A program made the position numbers and the translations under genes. Below the pieces are notes generated by a model. The model did not search any database. It was not told where the DNA came from and worked only from the letters and a program-made list of their open reading frames with translations. Below, piece after piece: positions 54,301-60,851 of a DNA stretch of 60,851 nucleotides. The stretch is from Boudabousia marimammalium (GTDB lineage: Bacteria; Actinomycetota; Actinomycetes; Actinomycetales; Actinomycetaceae): the NCBI RefSeq assembly GCF_001936115.1, contig NZ_MPDM01000009.1, forward strand, positions 1 through 60,851, in the 5' to 3' direction. Numbering within the stretch: position 1 is the stretch's first letter; each line of letters starts with the position of its first letter.

Positions 54301-55413
54301 CTACTCAAGCGGAGGCCTGCCGGCTCGCCCGCCGGAAGCGGGGCCAGAAGTAGCGCCGGCGGCAACTGGACCGTAACCCAATTTCTCCGGAGTGCTGCCC
54401 AGGCGGGCGGCGTGCTCCAGCTTGATCTCATCGGTGGCGCGGTCGCGTAGCAGCTCCACGTAAGAGGGCAGGTCAGAGTAAACCTCCATCTTGGCGGGAT
54501 TGCGATGCAGCTTAAACACCCGGTAGTAATGCCAAATGAAGACGCCCAGATTCCAGGCCAAAGAAGCGAAAGAAATCAAGAACAGGGCAGTGCCATTGTG
54601 GGAGGAGCGATGCTCAAAAATAGAGCCGTTCGTGAACGTCGGGAACGTCAGCACGAAAGCCGTCCACAATGTCAGCGTGTAAGCGCGGTACTGAATCCAG
54701 GCGCCCTTCGCCATGCCGAAGAAAATCGGGATAGTGCAAGAGGCCAGCAAGGCCACACCCGAGTACCAAGCATGGTCAGAAATACAGTTGTAGACGAACG
54801 CCAGATTCCACAGGTCGTAGCCGATGATCCACGGCAAAGTCAGGTCGCCCCAGACGGTGGCCTTCGACTTATCTTTAGCGATGTAAATACCGATCCAGCC
54901 GGAGATAGCTAGCAGGTTCAAAATGCCGGCGATACCGTTCATGATGTTCCAGGAGCCACCCCAGGTGACCATGCCGCCCTGGTTCGGGTCGAAGCCCTGC
55001 ACGCTGTAAACCTGGAAGTCACGAACTACGGCTTCCAGAATGTTTACTGCCAACAGGAGCGGCGGGAGCAGTAGATACCAGCGGTTGCGTAGCTTCGGGA
55101 AGTACTGCAAGCCGACCAGGGAAAGCGAACCCAGCAGGGCGGAGTACTGCTTCACAATGGGGAACCAGCCTGCCGTGGTGGTGCCTTCGGTAGAGTACGG
55201 CCACCAGAAAATGGTCAGCAGCACGGGGACAGCAATGAAGAAGACAATGACTGCCCACTTGTAGCGTTGAATCAGCCAGGCGCCGCCAGCCAATCCGGCG
55301 GTCACCAGAATCAAAGCGAGATAGTCCCACCAGTCTCCCACTTCAAAGAAGAACAAGGAGGGGTAGTCAGGAGGAGTGATTGCTCCTGGCATAAGCGAAA
55401 GTAACTGGATCAT
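54301..55413 (-). CDS. DUF5692-like multi-pass membrane protein, copy 2
   Basis: A 370-residue membrane protein with about nine helices. ATG 55413 follows AAAGGAGGATCTC. It shares GGSWNIMNGIAGILNLLAIS, LPWIIGYDLWNLAFVYN, HAWYSGVALLASCTIPIFF and GAWIQYRAYTLTLW with the copies at 41.3 and 56.7 kb. The C-terminal tail (after about 300) carries YSDLPSYVELLRDRATDEIK. It is 80 bp after the SRPBCC-type gene and very likely in one operon with it. Function is unknown. Confidence 0.75.
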   Translation of the reverse strand: MIQLLSLMPGAITPPDYPSLFFFEVGDWWDYLALILVTAGLAGGAWLIQRYKWAVIVFFIAVPVLLTIFWWPYSTEGTTTAGWFPIVKQYSALLGSLSLVGLQYFPKLRNRWYLLLPPLLLAVNILEAVVRDFQVYSVQGFDPNQGGMVTWGGSWNIMNGIAGILNLLAISGWIGIYIAKDKSKATVWGDLTLPWIIGYDLWNLAFVYNCISDHAWYSGVALLASCTIPIFFGMAKGAWIQYRAYTLTLWTAFVLTFPTFTNGSIFEHRSSHNGTALFLISFASLAWNLGVFIWHYYRVFKLHRNPAKMEVYSDLPSYVELLRDRATDEIKLEHAARLGSTPEKLGYGPVAAGATSGPASGGRAGRPPLE

Positions 55414-55493
55414 GAGATCCTCCTTTACCCAACCAAAAGTTGAATGAGGCGGGGCCGCACCGTTTCGCGATAAAGTGCGGCCCCGCAATCTGA

Positions 55494-56540
55494 TTAGTTA
55501 GCCTTCTTCTTGCCCCAGCCGGGCAGGTAGCTGCGTTCCATCTTCTGACGGATCTGCTCATCCCAGGAGAACTCGGGCTCTTCCCAGTCGGTGAAGTAGT
55601 CCTTATCGACAACATCAGCCCAGGGGGTGCCGGGCGCGGTCGGCGGCCATTCGGGATCGTCGGTGACGGGCGGGCGGATACCTTCAACGGCGGGCGCCAT
55701 GCGGCCGTACTGGAACCACTGGGTGTAGGTGTCGTCGAACAGCGGGGTGCCGTCCCACTTGCCGGCGGGAGTACCAGTGTTGAAGAACTTGCCGCCCAGC
55801 ATTCCGCGCATGAACTTGCCGGTGTGCTGCTGCTTCTTGCGGAACTCTGCGACGCGCTTGAAGTAGGCGCACTGCATATTGGTCATGCAGCCGCCAACCA
55901 GCTCAATGTTGATCCAGTTAATGGTCTTGGTGAAGAGGTTGCCGGGCTCGTAGCCGATGCGCCAGTGGTTGATGAGGCGGCAACGCTCACCCTCCAGCGG
56001 GATCAGGTAGAAGCACCAGGCGGCAGCGAAGTGGGTCATGCCGGGGAAGCGGAAGGCGTAGGAGCCGGGGGCCGAGGGTGGCATCTTCGTGTCGATCCAG
56101 GAGACCAGGTACTTGCCGGGAACAACGTCGGTCCATTCCATGGACATGCCGTGGAAGTCGAAGGCGGAAATGTCGCCGGCAACCATGGAGTCGGGCTGTT
56201 GGTATTCCTCTTGAATCTCATAGGAGTTGAAGAAAGAGAGGCGAGCGAAGGTGCGCTCTAGGAACTCTGAGGAGAAGGAGCCGGTCTTGTTGGCGCCCAG
56301 CTGCTTCAGGTAACGCCAGACCGCGTAGGCGGGGGCGTCAATATTAATGGCGTAGGTGGAGGAGTATCCATTGTCGTAGTTGGCGTCGATTAGCTCATCG
56401 CCGGGGTACTGGAAAGCCTGCTCTTCGGGAGTGGCTTTGCCATGTAGCTGGCTGTAGGCAAACATGCCGGCGACGACGCTGGTGCTGAGGCCGGCTCCTA
56501 CTTTGCACACCTTGCTGAAAGTGCTACTTTTACGTGTCAT
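55494..56540 (-). CDS. Membrane-anchored SRPBCC (START-like) protein
   Basis: A 348-residue protein. A short hydrophobic N-terminal segment (VGAGLSTSVVAGMFAY) may anchor it or act as a signal. Residues about 55-235 look like a SRPBCC/polyketide-cyclase-like ligand-binding fold: YAINIDAPAYAVWRYLKQLG at the start, SFSSEFLE, MEWTDVVPGKYLVSWIDT, then WCFYLIPLEGERCRLINHWR. These are the strands and the helix-grip pattern of proteins that bind hydrophobic ligands. The C-terminal 100 residues are polar. It is transcribed with a DUF5692-like protein and is divergent from another, which suggests a shared task at the membrane. Confidence 0.7.
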   Translation of the reverse strand: MTRKSSTFSKVCKVGAGLSTSVVAGMFAYSQLHGKATPEEQAFQYPGDELIDANYDNGYSSTYAINIDAPAYAVWRYLKQLGANKTGSFSSEFLERTFARLSFFNSYEIQEEYQQPDSMVAGDISAFDFHGMSMEWTDVVPGKYLVSWIDTKMPPSAPGSYAFRFPGMTHFAAAWCFYLIPLEGERCRLINHWRIGYEPGNLFTKTINWINIELVGGCMTNMQCAYFKRVAEFRKKQQHTGKFMRGMLGGKFFNTGTPAGKWDGTPLFDDTYTQWFQYGRMAPAVEGIRPPVTDDPEWPPTAPGTPWADVVDKDYFTDWEEPEFSWDEQIRQKMERSYLPGWGKKKAN

Positions 56541-56710
56541 TTTTTCAACACCTTTGTTCGAATATCTGAATCGGCACCAAAATTGGTACAGGTTTGTATT
56601 CTATATGACCTTGATTACATTTTTCTGGACTTATGTCCCAGTTTGCGCTTGGTTGACGGGCTTATCCTGAGTCCTACCAGTTTGCTTCGCTTAACAGGAG
56701 ATCCGTACCA

Positions 56711-58072
56711 ATGGATACATTCTTAGGACTATGGGAGATAGGTACTCCAAAACTCTACCTAATCTGGTTTGTGGTGTTCGCGGCCCAGGTGATTATCGCC
56801 GAAATTAACCGGCGCTGGCTGTGGACCGTAATGGCCCTGTGGATGGTTGGCGGTATTGCTTTGATGCCGTACGCCGCTATCCACGGCACCCCGATGGTGG
56901 GATGGTTCCCTTTCGGCAAGTACGTAATCATGGTGTCCGTGTCGATTCTGAACGGTTATCTGCTCTGGTTGGGTCGCAATAATCCGGACAAGTTCCACCG
57001 CAATATCTTGATTATTGGGTTTGTTTCCTGGCTGGGCGTTTCCGCCAACATTATGGAAGCCAATATTCGTGACATCACCATTTACCTGCAGGCTGATGTT
57101 TACAATGCTTGTGCCGCCGACTGGCAGTGTCTCAAGGAAATCAATGACACTCATATTTTGGACATGATTAATGGCTTGCCGGAAAGCCGCGGTATTGAAG
57201 CTCCCATCCACTCGGATGCTTGGTATCAGGCGGTTGCCGCTAACTTCGCGAAAACTAACGTCGGGATTGACCCTTCCACTGGTTTCCGTACCATTGGTGG
57301 CTGGTGGAATATTGCTTCCGCTATTGCCGGCTGCTTGAATATCATCACCATGACCGGCTTCGCCAAGATGACCGTTACCACTAACCGCAAGCAGAAGGTT
57401 AAGGGTCTGATTTGGCCTGACATGATCTGGCCTTGGGTGATTGCTTACGACCTGTGGAACCATGCTTTCTTGTACAACGCTTTGGCTGACTACACCTGGT
57501 ACTGCACGCTGGCGCTGCTGTTGGCCGCCACGATTCCGGCTTTCGCCTGGGCGAAGGGGCAGTGGCTCTGGTTCCGTTGCTACACATTAATGTTCTGGAT
57601 TGCGATGAACAATATTTTCCCGGAGTATCTGATTTCTCCGGCGCAGAACAACTTCGCAACCATGAATCCGACCGCGAATATTATCTGTTCGATGGCGGCT
57701 TTGATTGCCAATATCGCTTTGCTGATTTACTGCATCTACGTGATGGCTGTGAAGAAGCGCCGCCCCTATACGACCGGCTTGTTCCAGGACTTCAAAGCCT
57801 ACCGTACCGTTGTCACCGAGCATTGCGATGACCGTGACAAGTACTGGCTGTGCGACATGATTCCGGAAACCCCGAAGGAGCTGGGTTTCGAGCCTGAGTC
57901 GAATGTGCCGCCCGCGAATGGCTTCGTTTCTCACCTGTTCTGGTGGGGTAAAGAAGATAAGCGGTACCCCAAGCTCCGCACGCCGTTATCGGCCGACCCT
58001 GTGCTGTCGGCGCGCGGAATCGTCTCCGACACTCAGTGGGATACGCCAGCGGCTAAGCTCAACACCAAGTAG
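56711..58072 (+). CDS. DUF5692-like multi-pass membrane protein, copy 3 (longest)
   Basis: A 453-residue protein with about nine helices; an AGGAGATC site precedes ATG 56711. It shares SANIMEANIRDITIYL, GGWWNIASAIAGCLNIITMT, GLIWPDMIWPWVIAYDLWN and LLLAATIPAFAW with the other two copies. It differs by an insert of about 70 residues (about 135-205, YNACAADWQCLKEIND, with two Cys) and a longer C-terminus ending in ARGIVSDTQW. It is divergent from the SRPBCC-type operon with a 170-bp shared promoter region. Function is unknown. Confidence 0.75.
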   Translation: MDTFLGLWEIGTPKLYLIWFVVFAAQVIIAEINRRWLWTVMALWMVGGIALMPYAAIHGTPMVGWFPFGKYVIMVSVSILNGYLLWLGRNNPDKFHRNILIIGFVSWLGVSANIMEANIRDITIYLQADVYNACAADWQCLKEINDTHILDMINGLPESRGIEAPIHSDAWYQAVAANFAKTNVGIDPSTGFRTIGGWWNIASAIAGCLNIITMTGFAKMTVTTNRKQKVKGLIWPDMIWPWVIAYDLWNHAFLYNALADYTWYCTLALLLAATIPAFAWAKGQWLWFRCYTLMFWIAMNNIFPEYLISPAQNNFATMNPTANIICSMAALIANIALLIYCIYVMAVKKRRPYTTGLFQDFKAYRTVVTEHCDDRDKYWLCDMIPETPKELGFEPESNVPPANGFVSHLFWWGKEDKRYPKLRTPLSADPVLSARGIVSDTQWDTPAAKLNTK

Positions 58073-58080
58073 CCGCCCGC

Positions 58081-58527
58081 TTATAGCAGCGGTAGTAGGT
58101 CGCGGAGGGTGGCCCGTTCCCCGGAGGCTTGCAGTAGTGCGGCCCCCTCGGCCTCATCCCAGCTTAACTGTCCAGCCGCCAAAAGCACCCACACGCTCAT
58201 CGACATTTCGATGACGGCGGGCGGGGTGCCGCGGCGGTGGACGGTTCCGCCTAAGATCTGGACTGCGCCGGCGGGTGGAACCCGCACTTCCACGGCCCGG
58301 CCGGGGGCGCGTTCCGCTAGTTCCTCTAAAGCCCAGCGGGCCGCGGTCAGCAGGGTGGGACGGTCTAGGGCGGCATCAAGCTGCGCGGGTGAAATCTCCC
58401 CCAGTTTTGTCAGCACACCGCCAGCCCCGGTCTGTGTGTCATCTCCAGACAGGAGATGCTGCAGCTCGGTCGCGGCGGCGGTCAGAGCCTGCCGGCCTTT
58501 CGTGTCATCTATTCTGCGTCTGGGCAT
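58081..58527 (-). CDS. Sterol-carrier-like (SCP2-superfamily) protein
   Basis: A 148-residue soluble protein typical of actinobacteria. The family pattern is RPTLLTAARWALEELAERAP, then GRAVEVRVPPAGAVQ, HRRGTPPAVIEM and W-L-AAGQLSW-A. Relatives are small single-domain SCP2-like proteins often near purine genes; the ligand is unknown. It ends 8 bp from the stop of the convergent DUF5692-like gene. Confidence 0.75.
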   Translation of the reverse strand: MPRRRIDDTKGRQALTAAATELQHLLSGDDTQTGAGGVLTKLGEISPAQLDAALDRPTLLTAARWALEELAERAPGRAVEVRVPPAGAVQILGGTVHRRGTPPAVIEMSMSVWVLLAAGQLSWDEAEGAALLQASGERATLRDLLPLL

Positions 58528-58556
58528 GATTTGATTCTAAACCATCCGGTCGCGGG

Positions 58557-58591
58557 AAGGGCGCATGGCTGAAACGTAGCCATGCGCCCTT
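58557..58591 (-). terminator. Terminator of the glutamate dehydrogenase gene
   Basis: AAGGGCGCATGGCT pairs perfectly with AGCCATGCGCCCTT around a 7-nt loop, 50 bp past the gdhA stop. Confidence 0.85.
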
Positions 58592-58640
58592 CACATGATG
58601 TTTATTTAGTCTGCGCTGTTCATCCGCGCAAACATTGGGA

Positions 58641-60008
<1,368 letters not shown>

Positions 60009-60234
60009 CTATAGGTGAATATTAAAACATCCTTATATTACCGTAAGTTTCGCGGTCAAGAACATATCAACAAGTAAAAATGTGAAGTATTAGCAAGAAA
60101 AGGGTGGCCCTTGTGGCACGTATGGGTGGCGCAGAGGGCATTCCACTGATTCAAACCTGCTAGCTTTCCATACTCTGAATGTTTTCATCCCCATGGCTCC
60201 GGGTTGTGTTGGAGGTTGTCTTATCGCCGCTGGT

Positions 60235-60295
60235 TGTGTTGCAAATTACGTATTGTGCTGCAAATGCGGGGTCAAAATTGACGCTTTGCGACACA
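60235..60295. repeat. Short inverted-repeat element, 61 bp
   Basis: Ends TGTGTTGCAAA / TTTGCGACACA (one mismatch), the same length and ends as the elements at 37363 and 37482. The remaining part of the gap from 59979 to 60417 shows no gene. Confidence 0.6.
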
Positions 60296-60417
60296 CTACT
60301 TTGGCGAGAATGGGAGGGATGGACCGTTGGTGAGTGTAAGCGTGATTTTCTTTAGCATTAGTGTCCTCCTTGCTTTAAAGCCGAGGAGGTATATCCAAGG
60401 CGCTTTGTGTGGTTGGG

Positions 60418-60851
60418 TTAGTTGAATTTGTCTTTGTTTACCCAGTCATATAGCCACTGTAGGTTAATCAAAGGCGCATACTGCGCGTCAATCACCGGCT
60501 GAACAGTACGATAAATCTCGCGTTTAAGCTCTTCTATATCAACAGTGTCAAGGTCGATTTCATCGGTTCTATTCATTGCGTAAGTTAGTTGAAAGTTTTT
60601 GTCGAAACCAAAGGCTATAGTATCGCTATTTCCATATGAATAGGTATTGTCGCCATAATATACAAGGTATGGTGTGCCGGTTTTCTTGTAGTTGCTGTTG
60701 TAGATGGTGTTTCCACCGTCGTAGTCGTATTTGATTCCGTCTATGTCTGGTGTGTTTACCCAAAATAGATTCTGCGTCAGTTCCATGAGGACTGGTTCTG
60801 TTCCGGGTTTGTGTGGGGTGTGTTGGGCGTAGTAGACGGAGTAGGACTTGA
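60418..60851 (-). CDS. Partial unknown protein, cut by the window edge
   Basis: The frame stays open from the stop at 60418 to the right end of the window, so the gene starts outside; an internal ATG at 60786 is unlikely to be the start. The visible 143 residues read YSVYYAQHTPHKPGTEPVLM, then SYGNSDTIAFGFDKN and a helical C-terminus (EELKREIYRTVQPVIDAQ). I do not recognise the family. The Tyr/Asn-rich character suggests a secreted or lipoprotein domain. Confidence 0.55.
   Translation of the reverse strand, partial: KSYSVYYAQHTPHKPGTEPVLMELTQNLFWVNTPDIDGIKYDYDGGNTIYNSNYKKTGTPYLVYYGDNTYSYGNSDTIAFGFDKNFQLTYAMNRTDEIDLDTVDIEELKREIYRTVQPVIDAQYAPLINLQWLYDWVNKDKFN

Overview
The window looks like the chromosome of a Gram-positive actinobacterium of the Actinomycetaceae type (Mobiluncus, Varibaculum or Arcanobacterium relatives; genus is inference). 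Reasons: mid-range GC, several large secreted proteins with sortase signals of the xPKTG type plus a C-terminal membrane anchor, actinobacterial 'choice-of-anchor M' repeats, a DtxR-type iron operator and actinobacterial housekeeping genes (sterol-carrier-like protein, NADP glutamate dehydrogenase). Intergenic DNA is full of short inverted-repeat elements and gene remnants.

Layout. 1-13.2 kb: a minisatellite, then three sortase-anchored surface proteins: a His/Asp-rich anchor-M protein with a Zur-like site, a very large two-domain amylopullulanase, and an NHL-propeller/fibronectin protein. A broken siderophore-interacting protein lies between the first two. 13.6-24.4 kb: a defence island with a type I restriction-modification operon (hsdM, two tandem hsdS, hsdR, then a decayed DUF3800 gene), an unknown divergent gene and an Abi_2 gene. 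Both hsdS genes start with a long homopolymeric G/C tract (10 and 16 bases) and share three repeat blocks, so the system looks phase-variable and able to shuffle specificity.

24.4-29.6 kb: a module bounded by a 200-bp near-perfect direct repeat. It holds a complete epipeptide (YydFGHIJ-type) RiPP cluster on the minus strand: precursor remnant ending in WYFIKKGGNWILGSG, radical SAM epimerase, M50 membrane protease, ABC ATPase and ABC permease, next to a dead Abi_2 gene. The precursor has a frame problem at its 5' end. This is the most notable system in the window.

29.6-36.3 kb: a GH36-like glycosidase with two discoidin domains and an LVNTG signal, divergent from a surface protein controlled by two overlapping DtxR-type sites. 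36.4-45.9 kb: a potassium channel, a TauE-type permease with an ornithine-cyclodeaminase-family enzyme, 1.6 kb of decayed DNA, a DUF5692-like membrane protein, an AAA ATPase and a YfcC-type carrier. 46-53.9 kb: an ABC exporter, a membrane protein whose 3' half is duplicated 2.6 kb away, an amidase-domain secreted protein, and a graveyard of fragments (ABC ATPase, methyltransferase, HNH). 54-60.9 kb: tRNA-Gly(CCC), two more DUF5692-like proteins around an SRPBCC-type lipid-binding-like protein, a sterol-carrier-like protein, gdhA and a partial gene at the edge.

Family names come from recognising motifs by eye; no database search was run.
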